From Streptomyces albipurpureus (GTDB lineage Bacteria > Actinomycetota > Actinomycetes > Streptomycetales > Streptomycetaceae): 64,000 nucleotides of DNA. This document shows positions 18,584-27,023 of the stretch, in pieces; within the stretch, counting starts at the first letter, position 1; each line of letters starts with the position of its first letter. The notes beneath the pieces are model-generated. The model worked only from the letters and a program-made list of their open reading frames with translations. It was not told the DNA's origin and made no database searches. A program made the translations under genes and the position numbers. The stretch covers positions 1 through 64,000 of the forward strand of contig NZ_JAMQAW010000001.1 of the NCBI RefSeq assembly GCF_023701525.1, written 5' to 3'.

Positions 18584-20547
18584 TCGCTGTCCCGGAGGGG
18601 GTCAACATTGGCGATGTAACCGGCCGAGATCTCCGCGGGATCGAATTCCGTCTTCTGAACGACCTCTTCGACGGCCTGCCGGTTCGCGTCGGTGCGCTGC
18701 GCTTCACCGGTCGCGGCGGGGCCAGCCTCGGGGACGTGGACGTTGACCAGGTTACGGCGGTCGTTGACCTTGGGGAGAGTGAAGTCGGGCGTGGATTCTG
18801 CCAGGACGCGATCGGGGAACTTGCCGTCCCCGGCCGTGTACGGGTGGGTTTCGACGATGCCGAACCTGGCCCACCAGTCGACCATGTTCTGCAGGCCCTT
18901 GAGTTTGTCCGGGTTCAGGAAGCGGTGCCAGACCGCACGCCGGGCGAAAGCCTGCTCTCGCTGGTCATCGGTGGCGGTCGTGTCGTTGACGATGTTGAAG
19001 TCCTCCTCCTTCAGCACCTGATTGGGTACCCGGGCGGGCCAGAAGGACGGCAGGTAGGGGCTGTAGCGAGGACCGATGTTGGCGACCAGTTCGTAGCCCG
19101 AACGGCAACTGGCGGTGTCGGTCTGCCAGGGAATGCCCATCCAGCGGGTGAGGTCGCCAGGGCCTTGGGCGTACAGCGGACCATCCATGGCCAGCGCCTT
19201 GGCGGGCGTGAGGAAGGGATCGCGGTCTTGGTCATTGACGTCGGTGCGGTGCAGGATGCGGAAGGGTTCCTGGTACAGCGTGCGGTGGCGGATGGGCCAG
19301 GTGACCTCGCAGCCCGGATGGAAGGCGTCGGCGAGGCAGTACTCCAGCGCCGCGCGGTCAAGCAGCCCGGGTTGCAGGGCGAGGGGTGCCTCGCTGAGTT
19401 CCGGCTGGGGCGTGCTGAGCCTGGTGTCGTCGAACTTTCCGTCCACCCACAGTTCGAGCATCTTCTCCTGCGTCTGGGTGAGCACGCCGTGCTGCAGGGG
19501 GGACTTCGGCCGGCTGGCCATGGCGTCTCCGTAGAGCCAGGGCCAGGGCAGCGGCGACATGCCGTCCCGCTGGTAGTTGCGCATGTAGTAGTAGACGCGC
19601 TGCCGCAGGCCCCGGTACTGACGTTTGCTGCTGCCGAGCGTGGCGAGGACCTGCGGTGAGGAGAAGTCGTTCGGGGCACGCCATCCGAACTCGGCTGCGA
19701 AACCTTCGTTGACCCACTGGTGTCCGGTGAGCCGCAACAGCAGCGGTTTGATGTGTTCGTCGAACGTCACCCTGGTGGGGAAAGGCAGGTCGCCCTTCCG
19801 TACAAAGAGGTCGTACAGCAGGTCGTAGAGCGTCACGATGCCCTTGACGTCCGGTGCGTAGTTCGGTGGCGCGACCACCACCCAGGCCGGCTTCGCCTCG
19901 AAGGTCTTGTCGCCGATCTTGACCTTGGCGGTTACCGGACCGTCCGAGATGTCGTCGTACCAGCCCTCATTGTTGCCGAACGTTGTGAGTGCGGTCTTGG
20001 GACTGGTGAAGGAGGCGCAGTGCCCCTTGCCTCCCAGAACGACGAGCCGGCCCGCCTCGTCAGTCCGCAGTTCGCCCAGGTACACCGCGATCCCGTTGAT
20101 CGTCCCCGTGTCGAACGTCTTGCCGCTCTGGTTAAGTCCGGAGACCGACTGCGGGGGCGGGGTGTTCTTGAGTTTGCTCCTGGCTGTGATGCCTGCATTG
20201 CGTCGCGCGAACTGCGCCTCCGGAAGGCTCTGGGCGTCTGGGATATCCAGAGCGAGGGAGAACTTGTACCAGGAGGCCTTCTTGTTCGCCAGGCGGGCGG
20301 TCCAGGTGACCGTTGCGCTGTCCGACCCGTGTTTGACTTCGCCGAGAACGTTGCCGTTCTGGTCGTAGCTGTAGACGCGGAACCGTGCTGCCTGCCTCTT
20401 CACCGTGGCGGAACCGTCTTTCGAGAAGCCCGGCGCCTTGGGCGGTTCGTCCGGGCTCTCCGGCCCGTAGAAGAACTTGCTGCTGCTGTTCCCGACCCGC
20501 GCGATACCGATCGCAGGATGGATCTTCACATACGCGATCTCCGCCAT
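18580..20547 (-). CDS. lodA: LodA-like CTQ-dependent amino-acid oxidase
   Basis: A protein of about 655 residues of the LodA/GoxA family: cytosolic or exported oxidases that deaminate an amino acid with O2, releasing H2O2 and ammonia. It opens with IAYVKIHPAIGIARVGNSSS, the family's N-terminal signature. The likely cofactor pair is visible: Cys in HPGCEVTWPIRHRT (about residue 411) and Trp in WMGIPWQTDTASCRSGYE (about residue 473). That spacing is close to the Cys-Trp pair of Marinomonas LodA. Start ATG 20547 is chosen because TGGAGAACGCC precedes it; the 137-codon upstream extension is not conserved-looking. Substrate (Lys, Gly or other) cannot be called. No signal peptide is seen. Confidence 0.85.
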   Translation of the reverse strand: MAEIAYVKIHPAIGIARVGNSSSKFFYGPESPDEPPKAPGFSKDGSATVKRQAARFRVYSYDQNGNVLGEVKHGSDSATVTWTARLANKKASWYKFSLALDIPDAQSLPEAQFARRNAGITARSKLKNTPPPQSVSGLNQSGKTFDTGTINGIAVYLGELRTDEAGRLVVLGGKGHCASFTSPKTALTTFGNNEGWYDDISDGPVTAKVKIGDKTFEAKPAWVVVAPPNYAPDVKGIVTLYDLLYDLFVRKGDLPFPTRVTFDEHIKPLLLRLTGHQWVNEGFAAEFGWRAPNDFSSPQVLATLGSSKRQYRGLRQRVYYYMRNYQRDGMSPLPWPWLYGDAMASRPKSPLQHGVLTQTQEKMLELWVDGKFDDTRLSTPQPELSEAPLALQPGLLDRAALEYCLADAFHPGCEVTWPIRHRTLYQEPFRILHRTDVNDQDRDPFLTPAKALAMDGPLYAQGPGDLTRWMGIPWQTDTASCRSGYELVANIGPRYSPYLPSFWPARVPNQVLKEEDFNIVNDTTATDDQREQAFARRAVWHRFLNPDKLKGLQNMVDWWARFGIVETHPYTAGDGKFPDRVLAESTPDFTLPKVNDRRNLVNVHVPEAGPAATGEAQRTDANRQAVEEVVQKTEFDPAEISAGYIANVDPLRDSE

Positions 20548-21189
20548 GGCGTTCTCCAGAGTGATCACGGAACCGCCGGAAACCGGGCGCCTGCACACGG
20601 CCCCTGCCCACATGTCATCCACGCGATCCACACCACGGTCTGCGGCACGCAGGACGCCACGCAACTCCGCTGGCTGTGCCATTGAGGGGCATCCCGGGCA
20701 CAGAGCATCAAGCCTCCGTGCGAACGGGCTGGAAGAGGTCAGCAACACCCCGGGGCGGTCCCCGAACACACCGACGATGCGCGCGAAACCCCTCCACCAC
20801 GATAGGCATGTTCCGGTCTGATCGCACGCGGAGGAACAGTCCACGGTGGTGACGCGCCGAGGCGTCGACTGAGGACGCGCCCCCTCACCCCACGCGTTTC
20901 GTTGCAGTGCTCCCCGTGAGTCCAGTCCATGCACTCTCCTACGACCGGACAAGACCAACGCTCGCCCCGCGAGCCGCTCACACCAGGGTCGCCATGCCGA
21001 GCGGCGGATCGCGCCACCCTCTCTATCCCCTCCTCAGAGGAGCGGCACCCCACCACGTCACACCACCGAACAACTCGGCGGCGCCATGATCAACGTCGCC
21101 CACGGCGGCACACCACACCCCGTGCTCCCGACCGGAACATCAACACATCCGTCCGTGGAGAAGACCCTCACAGCGCCGGGTGGGACACC
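20548..21189. other. Gene-free region upstream of lodA
   Basis: About 640 bp without a convincing coding region. It should contain the lodA promoter. Minus-strand frames remain open from 20958 but lack coding character. The IS5 copy begins at its far end. Confidence 0.35.
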
Positions 21190-21194
21190 CTTAG

Positions 21195-22081
21195 TAAAGG
21201 TCCTAACAGAAGCTCTTGATCATGTGACTTTCGGTCCGGGTAGTCGTTGGTATGGCCGTGGGGAAACGTCAGTCGCGGCCATGGATCGTGTCAGATGAAC
21301 TGTGGTTGCTGATCGAGCCGTTGTTGCCCGAGCAGGCGCCCAAGCAGGTGGAGGGTCGCCCGCGGGTGCCGGACCGGCAGGCGCTCTGCGGGATCCTTTT
21401 CGTGCTGCATACCGGGATCCAGTGGGAGTACCTACCGCAGGAGCTGGGCTTCGGATCCGGCATGACCTGCTGGCGGCGCTTGGCTGCCTGGAACGATGCC
21501 GGCGTCTGGGACCAGCTGCACTTGGTGTTGCTGCGGAAGCTGCGGGTCGCGAAGAAGCTGGACTGGTCGCGGGCGGTGATCGACTCCTCCCACGTCAGGG
21601 CCGCTCGACGGGGCCCAAAAGCGGGCCCAGCCCGGTCGACCGTGCACGTCCGGGCAGCAAGCACCACCTGATCGTCGACGGGCAGGGCATTCCTCTCGCG
21701 GTGTCGCTGACCGGCGGGAACCGAAACGATGTAACCCAGTTGATGCCGCTGCTGCGGAAGATCCCGCCGGTCACCGGCCTGGTGGGGCGTCCCCGCAGAC
21801 GCCCCGACACGCTCCTGGCCGACCGCGGCTACGACCACGACAAGTACCGCCGGCTCGTCTGGGCGACCGGCGTCAAACCCGTGATCGCCCGCCGCGGCGT
21901 CCCGCACGGGTCAGGACTCGGAATCCACCGGTGGGTTGTCGAGCGGACGATCGCGTGGCTCCACGGCTTCCGTCGGCTCCGGATTCGATGGGAACGACGC
22001 GACGACATCCACGAAGCCTTCCTCGGCCTCGCCACCTGCCTCATCACTCACCGACACGTCCAACGCCTTTGTTAGGACCTC
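21195..22081 (+). mobile_element. IS5-family insertion sequence
   Basis: The ends carry inverted repeats: left AGGTCCTAACAGAAGC (21198-21213), right GCCTTTGTTAGGACCT (22065-22080), differing at two positions. Direct TTAG copies flank the element (21191-21194 and 22082-22085), matching the YTAR 4-bp target duplication of IS5-type elements; the match extends to CTTAG if one more base is counted. It carries one transposase in two frames. The clean duplication suggests recent insertion. Confidence 0.85.
21252..22075 (+). CDS. IS5 transposase, two frames with likely -1 frameshift
   Basis: The first frame starts MAVGKRQSRPWIVSDELW and contains the DUF4096-like N-domain and the first catalytic Asp (AVIDSSHVRAARRGPK). 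The second frame continues SGPSPVDRARPGSKHHLIVD, LLADRGYDHDKYRRL and RWVVERTIAWLHGFRRL to the stop. The switch lies at GGGGCCCAAAAGCG near 21613-21626. A -1 slip on CCCAAAAG joins the frames exactly, as in other actinobacterial IS5 elements with programmed frameshifting. The DDE residues are intact, so the element may be active. Confidence 0.75.
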
Positions 22082-22085
22082 TTAG

Positions 22086-22710
22086 CCGGCCGCATCCGCG
22101 CCCTGCGGGAGCGAGGTGCGGTGCTCGCGACGCTGTGGACGAACTCCAACGGATACGACCGCCCGCAAGGCGTGTTGGGAGGCGCCCGCGCAGATATTCA
22201 CCTGGTCCGTGGCCACGGACGAGCTCAGGCGCAGCTTCCGGCGTCACGACTTCGACATCAGCCACGGTCTGGGCCCGGAAGCCGAGCGGCTCCGGCACGA
22301 TCTCGCCCACCAGTGGAATGGCTCGCTGTTAGGGCCTGAACGATGGACTGCATGGCAGCGGGAAAAGTACGGGTCGACCTCCTAGCAATTCTGCGGGCGG
22401 GGCGCAGAGCCGGCCGGTTTCCTCTTGTTCAGTGCGTGGAACAGAGACAGAGCAGAGGTGGTGGTTCAGGAATTCTGGGCCGCCGACGACGATGCGGCAT
22501 CGGCAATCCTGGAGTTCTTGGGAAGTTACAGCAGCTCGGTCCCCCCAATTGAGTTCGAGCGCACCAGCTTGCCGCCTCATCCCGTTCTGCTGCACAGCCT
22601 CCACCACAGTGATTCCGAAAGCGCACGGGCGAAACCCCGGCTGGATGTTCCGGATACTGAGCTTCAAGTGCGCCGGGGCCCGTCCTCGCCGTGGCCGGGC
22701 CGCCCTTCGC
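22086..22710. other. Coding remnants downstream of IS5
   Basis: Scraps of plus-strand coding sequence with no start or family: ELRRSFRRHDFDISHGLGPE and NGSLLGPERWTAWQREKYGS ending near 22385, and FSAWNRDRAEVVVQEFWAAD, SAILEFLGSYSSSVPPIEFE from about 22425. They read like real protein but in different frames with breaks. The first piece may be the tail of the gene hit by IS5. No function can be given. Confidence 0.35.
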
Positions 22711-23394
22711 TCAAGTCGTGGGCGCTGTCCACGACATGGCGAGCGCGAAGCCGAGGTCGTCGAAGTGCGCCCCGGGGAACACGCTCCCATAGAGCTCACG
22801 GAACTGGGCCCGCGACAGATATCGGTCACTCAGCAGATGGTCCAGCCAGGGCGTGCTGTGCCAGAACCGGAGCAGGAACCAGGCATCGCGAAGGCCGACT
22901 CGGCGTACCTCCCTGGGAAAGTCCCGGACGGCGGGGACGGTGTATGCCTCGCGCGGGGGCGTCGGATACCTGTCGCTCACGTTGTCGATGAGCGCCACGA
23001 CACCGCCCGGCCGGACCAGGTCGCGCAACCGCTCCAAACCGGCTTCGTAGTGCTTGATGTGATGCATCATCGTATGGCTGTAGACTAAATCGAACTTGGT
23101 TTCAGTGGGCAGCTCACACAGGTCGCTCACCATATAACGGACGTTTGGCCGGGACCTCTTATTCCGTGCGATGTCGATCAGTAGAGCGCTCAAGTCGACT
23201 CCCACAACCTCTTCGAAGTCGTCCGCCAACGCCTCGACAGCATGCCCCGAGCCGCATCCCACGTCGATTGCACGCTCACCCTTCAAACCCAGCTCAGTCA
23301 GCCAGGATGTGTTCTTCCCGGGAAGCAGGCTTACGAACCTGTCATATTCGAGGGCGAATTGGTCGAAGGACTGGGGATCGGTTCGCTGTTTCAT
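22711..23394 (-). CDS. Class I SAM-dependent methyltransferase
   Basis: A 227-residue methyltransferase with motif I AIDVGCGSGHAVEAL near residue 43, the acidic loop VVGVDLSALL, motif IV KFDLVYSHTMMHHIKHYEAG and post-motif LVRPGGVVALIDNVS. The C-terminal part (DHLLSDRYLSRAQFRELY) is the usual substrate cap. The gene is intact. It is divergent from the PIG-L pseudogene and lies 1.3 kb from the RiPP precursor on the other strand, so membership in that cluster is uncertain. The substrate is unknown. Confidence 0.85.
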   Translation of the reverse strand: MKQRTDPQSFDQFALEYDRFVSLLPGKNTSWLTELGLKGERAIDVGCGSGHAVEALADDFEEVVGVDLSALLIDIARNKRSRPNVRYMVSDLCELPTETKFDLVYSHTMMHHIKHYEAGLERLRDLVRPGGVVALIDNVSDRYPTPPREAYTVPAVRDFPREVRRVGLRDAWFLLRFWHSTPWLDHLLSDRYLSRAQFRELYGSVFPGAHFDDLGFALAMSWTAPTT

Positions 23395-23493
23395 GTGGAG
23401 GATGCTAGTGGAAAGCGAAAAGACCCGCTCGCCCGGATCCGCGCATCCGTGGTACTTCCCGTATCAACAGGCTGGAAATACCGAAGGTTTTAG

Positions 23494-24110
23494 GTGCGAT
23501 GCACCGTACCCCTATGGCATGGCCGATTCGGCAGACTCACCTCCCGCCGTCTCACCTCCCGCCGTGCCCTCTTCGTGCCCGCCCACCCTGACGATGAATC
23601 CATCAACAACGGTGAGCCCATGGCGGAGTACGCGGCCGAAGGAGCCGCTGTCACTCTGGTGACCCGCCCGCTCGGCGAGGGAGGCCCCTCTATCCCCGTC
23701 GAGTTGGCGCATCTCGCTGCCGACCGGGAGGGCCGTCTCGGTCAGCACCGATGAAAGAGCTGGAATCGCTGATAAGGGAGTTGGGGTCAGCGACCGCCGC
23801 ATCCTCGGCGCGGCCGGCCGCTATCGGGACTCGGACAGGATGGGTTCCGTACAGAACGAGCGCCCGCACTGCTTCTGGCGGGCCGACCTCGACGAGGCGG
23901 CCGGGCATCTGATCGAGGTGATCCGCGAGATGCGTCCACAGGTCGTTGTGACCTACCACGCAAACGGCGGGTACGGGCACCCCGCCCACATCCAGGCGCA
24001 CCGCGTCGCGATGAGGTCCGCCGACCTCGCCACTGACGCGCCGTATGGCGTCGGCGCCGCCCTCGCTCGCGGTCCTTGAGAAGGTCCGGGAGTTCGAGTC
24101 GTAACGGACG
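23494..24110 (+). pseudogene. PIG-L deacetylase (MshB-like), frameshifted
   Basis: The first frame has [20 protein letters not shown] and [20 protein letters not shown], the zinc-binding start of MshB-type LmbE/PIG-L deacetylases. After a break near 23740, a second frame gives [40 protein letters not shown] and [20 protein letters not shown], the C-terminal metal site. A third break precedes [10 protein letters not shown]. At least two frameshifts and a missing C-terminus mean it is dead. It is not the housekeeping mycothiol gene but a decayed paralogue. Confidence 0.75.
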
Positions 24111-24686
24111 CTGGTCAGGGCCGACGTGGAGGAGGCGCGCTGGAGACCTTGGTGGTAGTGGCGGGGGCGGTGGAGGTTAGCGATCTCCCTGGAAGTCGCC
24201 CACCACCGCGACCCGGGTCTGGCCGTCGACGAGCACTCATGCCCGGCAACCCGCCCGATCCGTACTCCGGCAATCCTCGTGCTCGGTGATTGGTTGGGGC
24301 TTGGGGTGTGTACCGCCCGCCCACCCGGGGGGTAGATCCGCTGCTGAGAGTCGCCGGGCAGCCCGGCGACGCAGGATGCCCTAAAAGTGCCGGTCAGATG
24401 GCCCAGCAGCAATGTGAGCGTCTGGGGCTGCGTGTTCGCGCGCCCGCCCACCACCCAGTTGACCGGCGTCGGAATAGCTCACTGGTGAAAACTGATGGTT
24501 CGTCAAAAAACGCAGAAATTTGGTTAGTTGCCGCAGCTACCGCATTCGCCTCCTTGGTTTCTTCACACTTCCTTGAGTATTCGAGGTGATCAACGGCCTT
24601 ACGTTGAGCCTGACTCCGACACAGCGATGGTCTTAAGCCATCTAAGTGCCCGGAATGGCTTGTTTTCGCCTAAGAGGGGAACAGAG
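24111..24686. other. Upstream region of the RiPP cluster
   Basis: About 575 bp without a supported gene. The last 200 bp (24480-24686) are clearly more AT-rich than the surroundings and should hold the promoter of the precursor gene. A 7-bp dyad (listed separately) lies 26 bp before the precursor start. Confidence 0.45.
24635..24661. promoter_or_regulatory. Dyad in the precursor upstream region
   Basis: Perfect 7-bp inverted repeat AAGCCAT-(13 nt)-ATGGCTT ending 25 bp before the precursor ATG. It could be an operator or an mRNA 5' hairpin close to the ribosome site. No regulator gene is present in the cluster to pair with it. Short dyads also arise by chance. Confidence 0.3.
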
Positions 24687-24935
24687 ATGATTGACACCGA
24701 TCTCACGTCACGAGTGGAGGTCGACCTCGTGGTCGACGACGCCGAGGCGTCCTGGGAGGACCTGGTCCGCGATCTGATCGCGGGTCCTGCGGACCCCTCG
24801 CGCATCCTCACGGACTGCGGCGCTTGCCAGAGCCTCTGCGGCGGTAGCCCCGGTTGCGTCGGCGGCGGCGGTTGCGGCCTGAACTGCAACACCGGCGGCT
24901 GGAGGTGTTCCCCCTGTGAATCCGCATGTCGCTAG
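24687..24935 (+). CDS. RiPP precursor peptide, Cys/Gly-rich core
   Basis: An 82-residue peptide starting ATG 24687 behind AAGAGGGGAACAGAG. Residues 1-43 form an acidic leader (VEVDLVVDDAEASWEDLVRD). Residues 44-82 form a core with 9 Cys, 12 Gly, 4 Ser and 1 Thr, containing CGACQSLC, GCVGGGGCGLNC and CSPCESACR. The leader has no Cys. The next genes encode YcaO and E1-like proteins, so the core Cys (and possibly Ser/Thr) are predicted to become thiazol(in)es/oxazol(in)es. Ser/Thr/Cys left unmodified could carry sugar, given two glycosyltransferase-like genes. A possible Ala-Gly processing site follows residue 33 (RDLIAG); the true cleavage site is unknown. A core this Gly/Cys-rich recalls microcin B17 in composition only. 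Confidence 0.88.
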   Translation: MIDTDLTSRVEVDLVVDDAEASWEDLVRDLIAGPADPSRILTDCGACQSLCGGSPGCVGGGGCGLNCNTGGWRCSPCESACR

Positions 24936-24984
24936 TGCCGCTCCCGGTGAACACCGCCGGTCGAGGCAGTAGGTAGCGAATCGG

Positions 24985-25012
24985 CCCGCCGGCAGTGGCG
25001 TCTGCCGGCGGG
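24985..25012 (+). terminator. Hairpin between precursor and enzymes
   Basis: Perfect 11-bp stem (CCCGCCGGCAG / CTGCCGGCGGG) with a 6-nt loop, 50 bp after the precursor stop and 53 bp before YcaO. No U-run follows, so it may be a partial terminator or an mRNA stabiliser. Such hairpins commonly keep precursor transcripts in excess over biosynthetic transcripts. Confidence 0.7.
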
Positions 25013-25065
25013 TGCCGCCCGGACAAGGAACCGCTGTTCTTTGCCCTGACCTGAATGACGTGAAC

Positions 25066-26343
25066 ATGAAACAGCTTGATCCGCTGCTCTCGCGCTACGG
25101 CGTGGTCGGGGACGTCGTCTCCCTTTCCCGCTATCGCGGTCTGTCGGGGCTGAGCTCCTACGGGGTCGATCTCGGCAGTGCGTTCCCGGGCCTTGAGTCA
25201 CATCAGGACAACCGGATGGTGGCAGGAGGGCACGCGCTGGGAGACAAGGACAGGGCACGCCTGCTCGCGATCGCCGAGGGATGCGAGCGCTACTCGGGGG
25301 CGCAGTTCGGTACCGACGGCGTTGTGACCGCCGCCGCGCACGATCTCGATGGCAGGGTGCTCGACTGGTCGCGCATCCCGCGGCTGTCCGACGCGGAGTA
25401 TGCGCATCCGCGGTGCCCGCTCGTCCCGTTCGATCCGGCCGCGCCGATCAGATGGGTGCAGGGGGTGGATCTCCGGGACGGAGAATCCACCTGGTTGCCG
25501 CTCTCCATGGCGGCCTACCGGTCGGCTCACCGTTCGCCAGCCGAGCGTTTCGTGGCAGGCATCTCGACGGGCAGCGCCGTGCACACCGATCCCGCGAGTG
25601 CTGTCTTCGGCGGCCTGGGCGAGGTCGTCGAGCGTGACATGATCGCCATCCTGTGGCTCCAGAAGCTCCCGCTGCCGCACATTCCCCTCGGTTTTCTGGA
25701 TGAGCGTGAACTCACCCTGATCGAGTGGGCACACGATCACTTCCTCGAAACCGTTCTACTCGATGCCACCAGCGACATCGGCATACCCACGGTGTACTGC
25801 CTACAGACCGCTCCGCATGACCGGACGATACGCACCATGGTCGGGTGCGGTACCGGACTCACGATGCAGGATGCCGCGTACAAGGCGTTGCTGGAAGTCA
25901 CCTGTTTCCGCGATTCCCTGCACATGGAGTGGAATGAGCCCGAGTCCTTCGCCGACTACACCGATATCTCGGACGGCGCGAAGTACATGGGCAAGCCGGA
26001 GAATGCCGGGCACTTCGCCTTCCTCATCGATGACCGCCCCGACCGGCCTCCGTTCCAGGACCGCGGCCGGTATGCCGCCGATGCCGCTGAGGGGCTGACC
26101 CGCGCTGTCGGGAGGTTCGCCGAACTGGACATGCCGGTGATCGCCGTGGAGCGGACGACGACGGAGCTCGCTTCGGTCGGACTGCACTCGGTGACCGTGG
26201 TCATCCCGGACCTACAGCCGATGTCCCTGGTGCCGTTGGCCCAATACCACGCACATCCTCGGCTCTACTCCGCACCCGCGGCAATGGGCTATCGCGTTCT
26301 GCCTGTTGAGGAGTTGAACCCGTGTCCGCAACCGTTCGCCTGA
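25066..26343 (+). CDS. YcaO cyclodehydratase
   Basis: A YcaO-domain protein of about 425 residues. It activates backbone amides with ATP so that Cys/Ser/Thr side chains cyclise to azolines. The ATP/Mg ligands are visible as IAEGCERYSG (Glu71, Glu74) and GLGEVVERDM (Glu186, Glu189). Other family landmarks are VAGISTGSAVH and the C-terminal Pro-rich NPCPQPFA, a shortened form of the PxPxP tail that lines the active site. ATG 25066 is used; GTG at 25060 is an alternative, and neither has a strong Shine-Dalgarno. The 3' end overlaps the E1-like gene by 22 bp, so the complex subunits are co-translated. Confidence 0.9.
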   Translation: MKQLDPLLSRYGVVGDVVSLSRYRGLSGLSSYGVDLGSAFPGLESHQDNRMVAGGHALGDKDRARLLAIAEGCERYSGAQFGTDGVVTAAAHDLDGRVLDWSRIPRLSDAEYAHPRCPLVPFDPAAPIRWVQGVDLRDGESTWLPLSMAAYRSAHRSPAERFVAGISTGSAVHTDPASAVFGGLGEVVERDMIAILWLQKLPLPHIPLGFLDERELTLIEWAHDHFLETVLLDATSDIGIPTVYCLQTAPHDRTIRTMVGCGTGLTMQDAAYKALLEVTCFRDSLHMEWNEPESFADYTDISDGAKYMGKPENAGHFAFLIDDRPDRPPFQDRGRYAADAAEGLTRAVGRFAELDMPVIAVERTTTELASVGLHSVTVVIPDLQPMSLVPLAQYHAHPRLYSAPAAMGYRVLPVEELNPCPQPFA

Positions 26344-27023
26344 GCCGTCTGTCCGTCTTCGGTACCGGCGCGTTCGGTGCCCGGGTGTCCGAACTGCTGC
26401 CGAAATCCTCGGGCCTGGACGTCACCCGGGTCGGTCCGGAGATCACCGGCGATATGCTCGCCGACGCTGATGCCGCCGTGCTGGTACTGGACCGTCCCGC
26501 CCGGCAGTTGGCCCGCCGATTCCGGCAGTTGGCCGCCGATGCGGGAAAGCCGTGGCTACTGATGGAGTACGACCACCCCGTCATCAGAGTGGGACCGTAC
26601 TTCGATCCGGCGGGCGGCCCCTGCTTGGACTGTCTCCACGCACGTGAGGACCAGCACGCCAACAAGCCGGCGCCCCTCCAGAAACACGGACACGGACATG
26701 AACACCGGCACGGAGGGGACTGTTCGCACGCGCCGGCCCCCGCGTCAGCGGAGGAGGAGGGACTCGGCAGCGCGACAGCAGCCGGGGTCCTGCCACATCA
26801 GGCCCGCATCGCTGTGGGACTGCTGAGCCTGGCGCTGGCCGAGCCGGTTCGCGGGCGGGTGGTCACCGTGGATCTCCGCACGGCAGCGATGCGCTCGGAC
26901 CAGGTGATCGGCTGCCACGGCTGCCCGCACTGCGGCGACGCGACCGAACGCATGCTCCTCTCGCGACAGCTCGACCACCTGTTCCACACCGTGGGAGGCG
27001 TCACTCATGACCAGCACAACTAG
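26322..27023 (+). CDS. E1-like azoline-biosynthesis partner with His-rich insert
   Basis: A 233-residue ThiF/E1-superfamily-like protein starting GTG 26322 behind TGAGGAG. It has a Rossmann-type GTGAFG at 14-19, GGPCLDCLHAR at 98-108, a C-terminal helix (HQARIAVGLLSLALAEPVRG) and a zinc-type cluster CHGCPHC at 198-204. Between them lies an unusual His-rich stretch KHGHGHEHRHGGDCSH (121-136), a probable metal-binding loop. In azole RiPP pathways such proteins present the leader peptide to YcaO. It overlaps its neighbours at both ends. It is shorter than a full E1-like C protein, so it probably shares that work with the next gene product. Confidence 0.78.
   Translation: MSATVRLSRLSVFGTGAFGARVSELLPKSSGLDVTRVGPEITGDMLADADAAVLVLDRPARQLARRFRQLAADAGKPWLLMEYDHPVIRVGPYFDPAGGPCLDCLHAREDQHANKPAPLQKHGHGHEHRHGGDCSHAPAPASAEEEGLGSATAAGVLPHQARIAVGLLSLALAEPVRGRVVTVDLRTAAMRSDQVIGCHGCPHCGDATERMLLSRQLDHLFHTVGGVTHDQHN

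Noticed and set aside
22711..23394. The methyltransferase as a member of the RiPP cluster
   Set aside because: Opposite strand, separated by a pseudogene and 1.3 kb; nothing ties it to the peptide. It remains possible but unsupported.
23494..24110. Intact mycothiol deacetylase gene
   Set aside because: At least two frameshifts and no C-terminus; a functional mshB must be elsewhere.
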